DNA of 64,000 bases, taken from contig CM049309.1 in assembly GCA_026874595.1 (NCBI GenBank), forward strand, positions 20,153,576-20,217,575, in the 5' to 3' direction. Below are positions 37,374-51,503 of this stretch, piece by piece. Position 1 is the stretch's first letter; the number at the start of each line of letters is the position of its first letter. Source of the stretch: Sipunculus nudus (Eukaryota; Annelida; Sipuncula; Golfingiida; Sipunculidae). The notes beneath the pieces are model-generated. The model saw only the letters and a program-made list of their open reading frames with translations. It did not search any database and was not told the DNA's origin. Made by a program: the position numbers and the translations under genes.

Positions 37374-37479
37374 CTTCAAATAGCAACCTGGAGACTGTTT
37401 TGAAGTTTGCAAATACGGCCACAGGACGTCGTTCTCCGCAGCGCCGGGTGAGATGATCAGCCAAGCAAGCAAAGATCGA
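37374..37479 (-). CDS. Candidate internal coding exon, 106 bp, unknown product
   Basis: On the minus strand a pyrimidine-rich acceptor (tttcctatgccttacacacag) precedes an open stretch encoding SIFACLADHLTRRCGERRP and VAVFANFKTVSRLLFEG, and a strong donor (GAAG then gtaagt) follows. The GC content is higher than in the surroundings. The residues loosely suggest a nucleotide-binding or helicase-like strand (RPVAVFANF), but I cannot name a family. No neighbouring exons were located with confidence; upstream ones would lie at higher coordinates. It could be part of a real host gene or of a transposon ORF. Confidence 0.4.
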
Positions 37480-37848
37480 CTGTGTGTAAGGCATAGGAAA
37501 TTCAGTGGTATATATAGCAAAAGTACAGTAAATGTTGCAGGAAAACCCTAACCCCTTGTAATATTCCTTTGATAACCTCAATCATCGTCACCAAACAACT
37601 GCTGACGCCGGTACCTTTGAGTCACGGCTGAGCTAGTTGGACCAACGGCCAGTTTGTCCCGTCAGAAAGAGCGGGTTATCGGCACTAATTAGATATCATA
37701 GAATTGTGTATGGCACGCTGAGCTGACCTATAAAAAGGACAACTGCAGTCTTCGGTAAGCCATTGATGAGATAAGTGCTGCAATAACAATGGCCTAGACA
37801 GTGCATCGTGGCTTGTGCTAATTGAGCACATCCATTAATCAAACATGA

Positions 37849-37908
<60 letters not shown>

Positions 37909-38752
37909 CTGAAATAAGGATTGAAAGAAGGAAAGAGTTTGAAAGCAAAAACGCAAGAAACAAAAAAGGATAATTGAAAGAATGATAGAGGAAAGAAAGG
38001 TTTAAAGATAGGGGGGGGGGGACAGACAGAATGGAAGGAAGAATAGTGGATGGAAAGGCCGCTGATGTATTTCTTGAGATTCGAACGTTTCAAATGCATC
38101 TAAGGTCACTTTTATTTTAGGGTTCATACATTTTGAAATTCAGACACTCATGTTGGCCCGTATACGCCGTAATATTCATACGGTGAAGAGAGATCCAAAG
38201 TCCACCTGCTTTACTCCTTTTGATTTAAAAATGTGGACCTTTCATGTAGGTTAATATGAATAATGTACGAACACCATATGTGTTCCAAATTACTTAAATA
38301 TTTCAATAATAAAATGTTACTTTTACAATGTTTAAATCTCATTGAATATTTTGAAGAAATCCTAAGAAACTTATTGAAGATAGGAAAACAACTTTTTTAA
38401 AGATAACCGGATACATTGGTTAATAATAAGATGATTCCATAAAAATATAATGGCCAACTGAGTCTATTGTCGAAAAGTTACTCTTTTATTGCTAACATAA
38501 TGCCATTCTTTATTTATTCATTCAAAAATGTTATACAGGGTAACCAGTTCAGTTATTAAAACGATTCTTACACAAGGCTCTGTCAATATTCAATAAAATA
38601 AAATATGCATATAATAATAAAACATATAATATATTTTTGAAATGGTGAACGCATAAATTGTACAAGTACATAAATATGATATATTACAGATCAGACAATA
38701 ATTACGGCATATATATCATTATGCACAAAGCCGCGTTCTTATGAGTGAAAAT
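37480..38752. other. Spacer with (GA)n tract
   Basis: (GA)n lies at about 37,853-37,908, with a G-run near 38,010. A 'ctataaaaagg' TATA-like string occurs on the plus strand at about 37,729, with no gene attached. Nothing else is recognised. Confidence 0.5.
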
Positions 38753-38894
38753 CGGTTTCCGCCCGGCTATCCGCTTCCCAGATAGCCACAACCAAAAAAA
38801 TCTGCGCATCAAATATCTGCGTACCCAGATATCCGTGTATGAGCGTATATATGCTGCCAGAAATAACCATGCACGTACAATTCATATATGCAAC

Positions 38895-38985
38895 GATCAT
38901 GGAAAAAGAAGAAAAAAGTCACAAAGGAACTTTAAATTACAAGGGCTACCTTTTTAGGAGGATTTTTCTTTACCAGAACGCGACA
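38895..38985 (+). pseudogene. Coding-like segment copy S0 in the left TIR
   Basis: The stretch reads HGKRRKKSQRNFKLQGLPF, then a stop, then a LPERD-like stretch. The same reading frame recurs on the minus strand in the right arm (S1, near 41,300-41,450) and again at 44,149-44,283 (S2), where the frame is open across the join (LPFQEDILPERN). Three copies agreeing better in protein-like frame than in length suggest a captured coding exon of unknown identity. Confidence 0.4.
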
Positions 38986-39479
38986 TTTATATATAAATAT
39001 AATATTTATATTATTGTTTCATATAATTACAATTTAAACTCTTCCGCATCATATATACGGTTAAACACAAAAAATACAGAATTCCGCTCCCTTGTCCTGT
39101 ATTTGCCCGAAACGACCAAAAATTGCGCCATTAAAAGGGTTGAACATGATTAAATGGTTCATGCAATCAAACGTGATTTTCGCCTGAATCGCCCGTTTAG
39201 TTTAGATCAATTAAATAGCAAAACAATCGCCGAATAAATTACCTTTTTTACATACCTAACATGCGTCATTCTAGTGATTACTATGTCGAATCAAATGCTC
39301 GATTGTGTCAAAAAGAGTAAAAAAATGCACTTCCGAACATATAATTTTGTTAACGAAGCGGAGTTATAATTTTAATAAAATAAAAACATATTTATATACA
39401 TACTTAATGTATGAAACCAAGTATGAAAGTAGGTCAGTTTGCACGACTCGGATTAGTTATATATCGATCAATATTATAG

Positions 39480-40820
<1,341 letters not shown>

Positions 40821-41084
40821 CAGATGTTGTAATGTTTATACAGATAATTACGGGTGTACTTGCCTTAATGATTAAATCAAGGTTACATGATCAAGGGTGC
40901 ATTAATGTTTGTATTACACTTAAAGAGAACCCTTTCGCGGCGGAGCGGTTTTCGACTGCACGAAACAGTTTAATTATATCATGCAAGTGGGGTTTACCTA
41001 AGGTTAACGTGAAGAAAACATCCAAGCTAACATTTTAAGGTCAAAAATATTGTTAAGGAATATGTATAATCTCTTGTAATCACC

Positions 41085-41462
41085 TGTATGACAACAAATT
41101 TAAAACCAGTTTTTTTGTCCGTCCGTCAACATATATGTGTCATGAATGATGCCAAAATAATCGCTCGGGGTAACTTTATAAAAACCTGCAAGAATGAATA
41201 TAAAGCTGACACAAAAATGTAAGATTAATAATAATTTAATAAAAAGCAGTGCTTTAAGTAAGGCCCGGATGGCCTCACACGTACAAGTTTGCTTGGGGCG
41301 TCGCGGTTCAGTGATGGCACATATGCGGTGATCCGTTGACCCAATTCAGGTCATCAGCCTCGACAGCGATGTCGCGATCTGGTCAAAAATGCTTCAAAAA
41401 CCGGTAGCTCATGTATTTAAATGTTCCTTGATGTCTTCCTTTGTCTTCTTTTTCCATGACCG
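41085..41462 (-). repeat. Duplicated segment S1
   Basis: This segment matches 43,945-44,283 in the same orientation: shared 'gtttgcttgg.gcgtcgcg', 'atccgttgaccca.ttca' and 'gaatgatgc.aa' blocks. On the minus strand both copies carry an aligned reading frame ending in WVNG...H and a TGA (41,308-41,310 here, 44,149-44,151 in the other). S1 has a frame disruption upstream, so no functional gene is called. Confidence 0.7.

Positions 41463-41536
<74 letters not shown>
41463..41536. repeat. (TA)37 microsatellite split by a nested element
   Basis: A perfect (TA)n run ends directly at the left TIR of the nested element. The run resumes right of it (42,788-42,800), as expected if the element inserted at a TA inside the tract. 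Confidence 0.95.
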
Positions 41537-41539
<3 letters not shown>

Positions 41540-42787
41540 AGAGACGAGATTGAAATCAAAGTTGGTTGATCTAGTTCAAATGTTTCTTTTCACCCAGGTA
41601 TTCAACACTCAACAGTCAAAACATGTACACTTATGGTACAAAATATGCAGGGTATCAGTATTTATGATGGACTTTGATACACCATCCTTTTTTTGGTAAT
41701 TAAACATCATATGAGAAAAGGTAAAAGTTAATACACAGATGTATGCATGTGAATATTTCTTTGTCTTATTTAGTCTTTTCTTATAATGTATATAATATTC
41801 TTCTGATTTTTTTTAATGTTTTGTGAGGCATTTTGTGAAGCTTCAATATTTATGTAGACTGTGTTACAAGATAACTGCCTTTTTTTTGGACAGTATTATA
41901 TCATATCAGAAAAAATAGGATTTCTAGATTCATAGAGTAATAGATCACTTATGCAAGTGAACATGCATTGAATTATATTGATAAAAAATAAATGAGCTAT
42001 GTTCCTTTTGTCTTTTTAAAATACTACATTACTAATATTACTAATACCAGTTTCCCTTCAAATTAATATTGACAACAAAATTATTATGTAAATAATCAGC
42101 AGCAGCCTACATCATATATCATTTGAATATGCCATATACAATACCAATGTAAGTTTCTTATTACCTAGTTTATAAATAAAAATATAAAATAAAAAAATTA
42201 ATGTTAATTATTACATAAATATTATAATATTCTGTAAATATTATTAAATATATATTACTTGTGAACTATACATAACCATATTAATAAAAAATATATAATA
42301 TAAAATATTCCATTTCCAAAATTAATGTTAATTATTACATTAATAATATAATATTCTGTAAATATTAATAAATATATTACTTGTGAACTATACATAACCA
42401 TTCAGTGTTAAAATATTGAAAATCTGACTGAAAACATCTTTCCTAAGTCAATTACAATGCATAATTTATTGGGAAATTAGATCAGATCACTATTTTAATC
42501 TCGCCTAGGCAGATTTTAAACTCGCCAAAGTGATATCAGGCAGATTTTAAACTCGCCTGGATGACACCAGACAGATTTTAAACTCGCCTAGGCGAGATTA
42601 AAATCCTGGCCTGCTCCATGATGGATTTTAATCTCGCCTAGGCGAGATTGCGATTGTGATCTCGTCTAGGCGAGTTTAAAATCCGTCTAGCCGAGATCAC
42701 AATTGCAATCTCGCCTAGGCGAGATCACAATCGCAATCTCGTCTAGGCGAATTTAAAATCCGCCTGGATTTCAATCTCGTCTCTGAC
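41537..42787. mobile_element. 1,251-bp nested element with perfect 21-bp TIRs
   Basis: The left end begins GTCAGAGACGAGATTGAAAT (41,537-41,557) and the right end (42,767-42,787) is its exact 21-bp reverse complement. Both flanks are TA repeats, consistent with a TA target duplication. The right 290 bp is a palindromic array; the left 950 bp is AT-rich with an internal tandem duplication ('attaatgttaattattaca' at about 42,198 and 42,320). There is no ORF, so the element is non-autonomous; the superfamily is unassigned. Confidence 0.85.
42499..42752. repeat. Array of CTCGCCTAGGCGAG palindromes
   Basis: Exact 14-bp palindromes lie at 42,583, 42,633 and 42,710, with one-base or truncated variants at about 42,500, 42,661 and 42,738. 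They alternate with 'agattttaaa' and 'gatcacaatcgcaatc' links, which are themselves arranged in inverted order. The whole block can form stacked hairpins. It sits only at the right end of the nested element. Confidence 0.9.
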
Positions 42788-42919
42788 ATATATATATATA
42801 CCGTGCAGGGTCATTTTCGACCGTTAACGCTCACGCACGGATATCTGGGCACGCGGATATTCGGTGAGCAGATATTTGGGAAGCGGATAACTGGGAAGCG
42901 GATAGCCGGGCGGTCACCG

Positions 42920-43043
42920 CCACTGGTGGTATACGGTTATAACTCCTATGTTTGTTTTTTCTTAATAACTAAATAATTTTTATGAGAAACTATGAGAGAA
43001 TATTGCTTGGTTCTATGCGAATAAGATCCGGTTGTAAACACAC

Positions 43044-43098
<55 letters not shown>

Positions 43099-43384
43099 GC
43101 GTATATTTTAAAGGTTCAGTTGGGGTCGCAAGTTATCTTTTGTCTAATTTTGTTTGCCAATGAATTGATTAATTATATAGAAGAATAACAACAACATGAA
43201 CAGATGCATCTGCGTCTTTGTATGTGCCTGTATTGTAAATAGTTAATGGTTATGCATGCTGGTTGAACGAGTTAATTAAATTCTCATGGATAGCAGACTT
43301 GTCTCATTTAATAACTGTTTATATATGTTGTTCGTCCGATTGAGAGAGAGAGAAAGAGGGGGGGGGGGGGGTAGGGGGAGAGCA

Positions 43385-43417
<33 letters not shown>

Positions 43418-43567
43418 TAATCAAATTCTCATGGATCCCAGACTTATCTCATTTTATATAATTTTGTGATTTTTATGTCCGATAACGATGACAATAGCGC
43501 GTCTCATATTACATATTTTTTCAAATACATACAGAGAGAGAGAGAGAGAGAGAAAGAGAGTAAGAGA

Positions 43568-43604
<37 letters not shown>

Positions 43605-43944
43605 AGTTAAATTCTTATGGACATTCTCATTCATCCAAGACTTGTTTCATATAATACCTTTTTGTTTTTTTTAGTTTTCGATAAGAATAAATATAGCGCG
43701 TCTATATATTCATTATTAATTTTACATACACACAGAGATAACGAGCATTAAATCATCATGGATTCTCTAGACGTCATATTAGCAATTTTTTATATATGTT
43801 GTTTCTCCCGATAATAAAACAAAACAGCGGGTCTATAATTACATTATTGATTGCAAATACAATTAAAAGAGAGAGCCATCAACATATGCAGGTCGCAAAA
43901 TTACAATATAATTTCAAAATATAAATAATCATTTTCATTTTCGA
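42920..43944. repeat. Further (GA)n-module array and (TA)n-(TG)n tract
   Basis: (TA)n-(TG)n lies at about 43,045-43,093. About four modules with 'cccagacttgtctcat' and 'gtccgataacgat' follow between 43,290 and 43,870, separated by GA tracts and one G-run. They match the interior of the long-TIR element although they lie outside its right end, so that end is embedded in a larger repeat field. Confidence 0.75.
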
Positions 43945-44283
43945 CATCAAATTTAAAACTAGTTTTATTTATCCGTCCGCAAATGCGCCGTGAATGATGC
44001 AAACCAATCATTCCCCAATACCGATGCTCGGGGTATCTTTATGAAAACTGCAAGACTAAATGTAAAAGTTGACACAAAAATTATGATTGGGAATAATTTA
44101 CTAAATTGCCGGGATGGCTATAAACATGTTTGCTTGGAGCGTCGCGTTTCAGTGAACACACACATGCAGTAATCCGTTGACCCAGTTCACGGCATCAGCC
44201 CCTACAGCGATGTTGCGTTCTGGTAAAATGTCCTCCTGAAAAGGTAGCCCCTGTATTTTAGTTCCTTTGTGTCTTTTTTAGGT
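43945..44283 (-). repeat. Duplicated segment S2 with coding-like frame
   Basis: Second copy of S1. On the minus strand it reads continuously from about 44,283 to the TGA at 44,149-44,151, including HKGTKIQGLPF, LPERNIAVGADAV and NWVNG. It is shorter than a typical gene and has no visible start or splice site. It is likely the terminal coding exon of a gene or transposon ORF captured by the repeat. Confidence 0.5.
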
Positions 44284-45290
44284 TAAGTAAACATATTCCA
44301 TGTGCGTTTGTTGTGTGATGGGAGGATTTCGTCCAGATCCCAGACTTTGTCCTGATTTGATTGGCTGGTACACATGTTACATCATGGACTGAATTTTATC
44401 AACAACTCAGATATAGTAATGCATGTTGTTTTTATTCTCTGCTGAAAATTTGGGACTGACAGAGGCAGAAATAAAGTGCTTTTACTGAGATCTAGAATTT
44501 TTAGTCACAGAGGATTTTCCAGTGTGTGACGTCAATGCCGAGTTGACAGTGCTCATAGATGTGTCAATAGTTTTTGAACAAATCACACAACCTCATGTTT
44601 TAAGTGGAAAAATAGATAGAAAAAATGTTTTTCCTTCAGAAATTGGGCTAATTTTATGTAAAATCTATATTGATATTTTTTTCATAGGCAATTATGTTAT
44701 ATGATAATATAATGAGATTTGGAATACGTTTGCTTGACCTTTATCTTCTTTTTTTCATGACTGTTGCATCCTTCCACAAAGTTGAAGAAAGGAATTTGCG
44801 CTGGTGTTATATGTTTTTCAGTCAACTGATTTAACATTCACATTTAAAATCATATTATATATGAATAAATGTTCATGTGAAGGATTTGAATGGCTACAGA
44901 GGCAATGCATGGACCATTAATAGCGCGGGCTTTAGAACGCTAATTATTATCGATGCATACGCAGGGTCCATAGAAACATTCCCCAGATACCACGAACCCG
45001 AATAAATAAGTTGAACCAAGTTTTGTCACACATTTCTTCGCCACATTAAGCAATCCGGGACAATCCTGCATCGACAACGTATAACAGCTATCCTCGACGC
45101 TGAGTATATATTGATCACCCTAATTGGACATTTGATTTTTTCTTAATTTGTCTCATTTTACGATATATTACTATATAGTGTACTACATAAGTAGCGGGTT
45201 TCAAGACAATAATTAGTGAAGCCCTATGGTGTATACATAGTATCATTTAACGTTTAGTTCGTGTGATAAACCGTGATAAGGCAATGCGTA
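44284..45290. other. Spacer
   Basis: AT-rich sequence with no recognised gene. The 60-codon open frame at 44,522-44,704 lacks motifs. Confidence 0.4.
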
Positions 45291-45594
45291 TCATTTTGAC
45301 CAGTCCTGCTTTTCTCCCAAAGCTATGAATTCTTTTAATTTTTCGTTTTCAGTTTGAGTTGTAGGATCAAAGTTGATAAAGAATTTTACATCGTATTTTT
45401 CTTCGTCAAAGACTTTTTTAATGAACATGAACATGTCGGATCTACATCGGCTGTACCTTGATCATTGTAATAAATAGTGTTCTGTGCTTTCTTCAGCTGC
45501 TGTACAGTTACAAAATGGACTCCCCGTTTTCCCAATTTTAAATAGGTACTTAATCAAGGGACAAGCCCCTTATCTCTTGATAATTATCGCCTTT
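45291..45594 (-). pseudogene. LINE reverse transcriptase C-terminal fragment
   Basis: On the minus strand the reading ACPLIKYLFKIGKTGSP is followed by FCNCTAAEESTEHYLLQ and a stop, then RYSRCRSDMFMFIKKVF to a TGA at 45,291-45,293. The CxC...E.HyLL arrangement is the Cys/His-containing tail of many non-LTR elements. The in-frame stop stands where a Cys is usual. The remnant covers only the tail, and the stretch to its right (45,593-45,802) has no recognisable domain. Confidence 0.7.
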
Positions 45595-46454
45595 ACTGAC
45601 GGGAAATATACCTGATTATGTAGACTATGTTTAGCTCAACAACCTCGCGGCCAAAACTGAACCATGCAGTGCACCATTGTGGAGCTCTTACACCCCATTT
45701 CATAATTTTCTCCTGGTTTATCCCTGTACACCACAGGTATTGATTAGTTCTAAAATCTCCTCCAGTGTCATGTTCCGCATTGCAAACCAACTGCCTTGCC
45801 ATAAATTGAGCTTGGTGTGATGCGCTATTGATTACGTCCTATTATTTCATCTTAATTTAAATGGTGTATCTTTTTGTTAAAAAAAGTAGATGTCCTTTCA
45901 TACGGCCTAAATTATATCGTGATCATATATGATCATCATCTATGTATTGCTTAATTAAACGTGAGCTCGTGACGTCACTGAGAATTACGTCAAAGGCATA
46001 TGCTGCTTCCTTAAATTCATCAGGATTTTTTTTTATATATTTATTTATTACCCCATATTCCAAGGTAGACTTTATCAGAATAAAGTTCTGTACAAAAGGC
46101 CCCTATTTACACAGAAAAATGGAAATAAAATACAATGTCGTATAAATTGAATAAAATGACATCATACAGTCATGAGGATATTTAGCGAAAACGCAGTGAC
46201 GTATAGGTAAGAACAGCTGAAGCCAAAGAACGCTATAAAGTAGTGAACAGTATGCAGCAGAGTTGTTAAATTTGTAAAACGCAGTTTAAGTAAAACACTA
46301 AGTACCACAACGTAGAACTGATGTGTAAGTGACTACATAAAAGTCTAAATAAAATGCATTTAAAAACTTCAATGGAAAAATAAGATGACTCTCAGATTTT
46401 AGTATTATTTAAGTATACAGGTAGAAAATGAACAGAAATTATACAACATTAGTT

Positions 46455-46712
46455 TAATATGCAAGATAATAAGAGTGCGCAAGCCTTTAAAATCTCTTTA
46501 GAACGTTTGCATATTTTAGCTTTACCGGAAGGCTGTTCCATGGAGCACCACCCTTATATGGGATTAATTTGGGATGATTCACATGGGTGTTTACTGATGA
46601 ACGAGTGTTATACTGATGAACATCAGTAACAAAAGTTAAATTATTGATAGGTTAAGAAGGGACGAGACCATTGATGCATTTATATGTAAATATCGATAAA
46701 AGTTACAAGTAG
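46455..46712 (-). pseudogene. LINE (CR1/L2-like) reverse transcriptase tail
   Basis: On the minus strand: IFTYKCINGLVPS, a stop, then NNLTFVTDVHQYNTRSS, IPYKGGAPWNSLPVKLK and a further stop. The KCINGLxPxY, YNTR and WNSLP motifs are hallmarks of the region after the RT domain in CR1/L2-type elements. Stops and truncation show it is dead. It is a different family from the fragment at 45.3 kb, which has the CxC-type tail. Confidence 0.8.
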
Positions 46713-48540
46713 CGTTGCTCTTTGTTCATCCCTCCATTGTCACGGATGATGGCTAAGCTGTGTGCTAAGCATCATGAATGCCCGAGATATATGCATATAT
46801 ATATACGTGCAGTCTGATGATGGGTGTTACTTTTTGTGTACAGAACAACAACCATTTAAACAATATTCTTATTCAAATATATACAAATATACAAGTAACA
46901 AAACTACGTACGTGTCTCCGCTTATATATGTCGAGGTCCAGATTAGAATGAATCTGGCCCAATTTAAAAAAAAAAATCCACATGAAAATGATATGATTAC
47001 TGTCATTTGGCAGTCTCAAAAATAGATGTGAACATGCGTGAATATTGGATTTAGAATTTTATATCAGAGGATGACAAACATGGTGGAGGTTTCACTTTGG
47101 AGTTAATAACTTCAAAACAGCTATTCTAATAACTGATAACTAATCTAAATTGAAGATATTTTTTTCTGCCTTCAAAAGTTAAAATGCTGAGTTGGTGAAT
47201 ATTGTTCCCACTGTTCTATCTAAATACATTATGATCTTTTAATAATTTACACAAATTAGCCAATATCTACCTAATTGATGTACACTATATATATATTGTT
47301 TTCTGTTTGCTGAATTTCAGTCACCTAATTTCAATGACTTAAGTTCAGGTATCTTAATAGTCCGCCACGTACGGACTCCATTTATTTGTGATACGGATAT
47401 ATGTCAGCGCTGCAAGACTGCAGCAAGTATCTTAATAGATATTTCAGGGCCTTCTTTCCTTAATTTGTAGTACAACTACAATATATATATATAGGCTACT
47501 ACATGTGTACACTTATAATAAGATAATTTAAATTACAAAGTATAATTCAAGATCTTTTTAAATTTACCAAGGAAAGAGACTGATTCGCCATATTATCGAT
47601 AAAGTGAGATGATTTCTGCGACAAAACCCTTACATAGAATGATTATTTCTGAGACACCAGGACTGCCTTTTGGCTGGGTGGCGGTGGTAGCTGCTGCGTG
47701 ACTTTCTAAGGGAGATTACAGCACAAATAAGGAATGACAGCTTGAAGACTTGTGGAAATTGGGTCAGTTGCCATTTTCTTTAACTGGCTATATGTTTATA
47801 ATATGTCCGCATTATTTATAAAGACATGAATCTTGGGTCTGACTGGCCTGCCTTTTAAATTAAGAACCTATGTAGCAGTGAGGCATGGACTAAAACCCGG
47901 ACGTCAATTGAATATCCCGGATTACCACCTAAACTCGATGATACTGTAAATGTCAGTACGACAATAGAATTACATGCTAGAATGCCATGATATGTATAGA
48001 TTCTTTCAGGCCTTAAATATAGCATATTATTTTTAAGTTTCAATGATTTTCAATAATCTTCAGCAAACCCTGTTAGTGGGAACTGTTGAAAATTTGATAA
48101 AGATACAAACAAAGCTTGAAAAGATATTGCTTTTATTGTCAATTTAAATAGTGTCAGAATTTGACGAAAATCTTAAATAAATGTAAACAGTATAGGGTTA
48201 ATAATTGCTTTTCTTTACCAACTCCTGTCTCAAGTGCTTCTATAGACACAATAAGGACAGCTGGGACATTAGACAGTTACATATTTCTAGAACCAAGTTC
48301 TTTAAACAATTAAGTTTTTCAGTTTTTATATTGAAATTGATTTTACAATGCATTTAACATCAAAGTTTTAAACAATAATGATTTGCAGAGTTACCCCTGA
48401 CAATTATATTACAATTATGTGTGCCAAAAATTTAAAATATAGATAAATAGATTTGTTTTGTTTCTGCAGAGCCATTTTTCGGTTTAGTTGTTTAATCATT
48501 TCAAAATTTTATATATGGATACGGAGAACAGACTTAAAGT
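46713..48540. other. AT-rich spacer
   Basis: Nothing supportable. Short (TA)n tracts lie at about 46,794-46,805 and 47,483-47,493. The open frame at 46,762-47,025 has no motif. Confidence 0.4.
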
Positions 48541-48546
48541 AGCACA

Positions 48547-48670
48547 TGAAGAGTAAGTGATTTCCACATTACTTGATAAACTGGCTGAGAGTCCTTATCA
48601 GTATAAGTGGTACCTCATCAGTGAGCTCTGGTTTTGTCCATATACTCAGACTGATATGCATCTCAAAGGT
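48547..48670 (+). CDS. Possible exon, unknown product
   Basis: An open stretch reads ISTLLDKLAESPYQYKWYL followed by ISELWFCPYTQTDMHLK and meets a donor-like AAAG|gtaagc at about 48,668. Residue composition (Trp, Tyr, Cys and charged mix) looks coding, but a TAA directly upstream and a weak acceptor leave the left border undefined. I do not recognise the family. It may be a pseudo-exon. Confidence 0.25.
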
Positions 48671-50638
48671 AAGCCCAACAACATTCATGTTTTATTTATT
48701 TATATGCATCAGTGATATCCTACAGAGCTGCTGTAAATGAATATCTATTCTAACAAACCCTTATCTCTTCCATCTAACGTCATGGGGATTGGTAACTCCT
48801 ATAGGGGGAGTGGAAATAAGCACTTCCTTAAAAAAACCACAATATCTTTGCCCAACTCCGACCAGTTAATTATTAGGTCTGTCATGAGACTGGGTCTTCG
48901 ATTCAATTCAATTATTGATTATTGCATTTCCATTCAGTTCTCAATTTGATCATTGTATATAGTCACAATATTCTGTCAGAGACGTATATCTACTAAAAGT
49001 TTTCATCCCATATGATACTATAAGATTAAGATTATTATATCTTAGTCTTTCTTAGAAGTTATGCAAACCAAGTAATATTTAAATCTTCTCTTTCATTATT
49101 GTGCTAACATCTATTGAAGGATATTAGGTGACTTTCTTTGTTAAATAGCAGTGTTACTTTATCAGTTATGCTGTTTATCTGTTCCTAGTTAAGAGCTAGA
49201 GACCGAAAAGGTATGAAAATGCAATAGTAAAAATAAATGGATTATTTCATGCCAGATTCAATTATTGATTAATGACTGGCTTTTATAAAATGCATCGATT
49301 ATTTGATGCATTTGTTACACCCCTGTTGATTATGATTTGGCTGTCTAACACTTGAACAAAAATTTGTTTTTCATGTCAATTGCTTTCAAATTTAATAGTT
49401 TAAAAACTTAATTCCATATGTTTGCATGGTCTGAAAATTATGTCAACAGTGATGGGTCATGGGCTAAATAAGGCATTATTTAATTGAGAGATAATTTTAC
49501 AAACTCCTGATCTTTTTCTGGTGAACACTTACATGTAAATTAAAAAGATTTATTTTCTAAAAAATAAAATTACTAGCATCAACAATAAACATCATATATA
49601 ACTGAGTAAATTTCTTTCCTGCTGTTTTAACTTAACACATCATGTCCCATCCCCTAACTTCTACCAATTACACAGTATTGACCTAATTTACCAATGTGCA
49701 CAGAGAAAACATATTTGAGAGCTCTTTTTGTGAACTATTAAGGCTATAAAATCAGTGATTTTTATATTAGCCCACCTTGAAGTGTAACAAATTTGCAATG
49801 GAAAATGTAAGTTTTTTTTTTTAAATAATTTTTTAAGAGGAGCAGGGTCACAGTGATATTGTTTTAGGTATATAGTAAAATTTAGTAGTTTGAATGTCCA
49901 ACTAACTATATGCACAGTTGCAGTAATTAATACATGGGTCATCTATGTATATATATATATATTGGGTACAGACAAAGTCCATATGGACGAAAGCCCCCTC
50001 CCCCCCCTTAAAAAAACACCTTAATGATAAAGAGAACAAAATCACCCCCCCCCCCCCCCCCCGAAAAAAATCATTCTTTATTTCCTCCATTATACATGAA
50101 GATTTCATATGTAATAATGTTGTTATACCTGAGCTAGATCATGAACCAACAACAACAAACCACGGTCATGTAAAAAAAAGTATCCCCATTGGAGTGGTTT
50201 CACAATGATCAAATATTTAAGATCATTTGTGTTGCTACTAGTGCAAGTTTTAGCAGCTTTAATTGTGAATTAAATAATAAATTAATGATTATTTTTATTT
50301 TTATAATTACTATACTAATGTAGTTTATGTAATTATGTGAAGTATACATTGATATTGCTTTTGTATATTAAACCAGAAATATAAAATATATAGTTAATTT
50401 GAATTTTGAGTCTTTTTGGATTAAGTAATTATAGAAATCAACTACGTATAACCATTATCCTACACAAATGCAAGCACTGGTGAATACTGAAGGGAAGCAT
50501 ACAATTTTACACACACAAAACCTCCATCAGGTCACAGTTGTATTACTGCCTGGGAAGACAATATAGTATAGTGTTTGATTTGCAAAGATATGTTTGGTTA
50601 ATTTATATATTATTTATATTATTTTCAGAATACACAGA

Positions 50639-50694
<56 letters not shown>

Positions 50695-51418
50695 TGAGAG
50701 GGACTGTTATACCTACTAATGCACAAACCTGATCTGTGCCAAGTCAGAAGAAAGTGCAGCCAGATAGGCATCTGTAGCAGGAACATGAACCAGATATAGC
50801 AGTCACTGCGCCAGTTATCTATGTTACATCATCTGGATTTAAACATCACTGACCCTGTGTGACCAGTTGACAAGCTTTTCTCCCCAACCCTTTCCTCCCC
50901 CCCCCCCCCCCCCCCCACAACCAAAGAAAGTAGTTCGGCAGTGATTAATGGCTCCCCACTGGGATCATTATCACACTGCTGATCAGGTCTGTATCAACTG
51001 ATTACCTCACTGATGGCCTATTAAGTACCAGTAGGGTGGGAGGAGTACCCCAGAATTTTGTCCAAGATTTTTAATGGTGATGTAGCATCATGAAGTAAAG
51101 AGTCCATAACTGCAGTGCTCAAATTGTTGAAAAAAATTATATGCAGCAGAATTGCTCATCACATTTAATTTTAATTAGCAATTACAGAATTTTGATTAGC
51201 AATTTATGTATTTATCAGACTTGTTTGAAATGAAATGTTGTCATGTTCACTATTAGGTAATATATATACATATAACAGTAAAAATTATTAAATCCCCAAA
51301 ATGGTAAATTTATATATATTAAGTAGTGGGCAAAACATACCTATACAAGAAATAGATATTCAAAATTAAAATGTAAAGTATCACCTCATGATTTTTGAGT
51401 AATGGCTCAGTTGAAGAT

Positions 51419-51503
<85 letters not shown>

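Noticed and set aside
37729..37740. TATA-like string considered as a promoter
   Set aside because: No transcript start context or downstream frame supports it.
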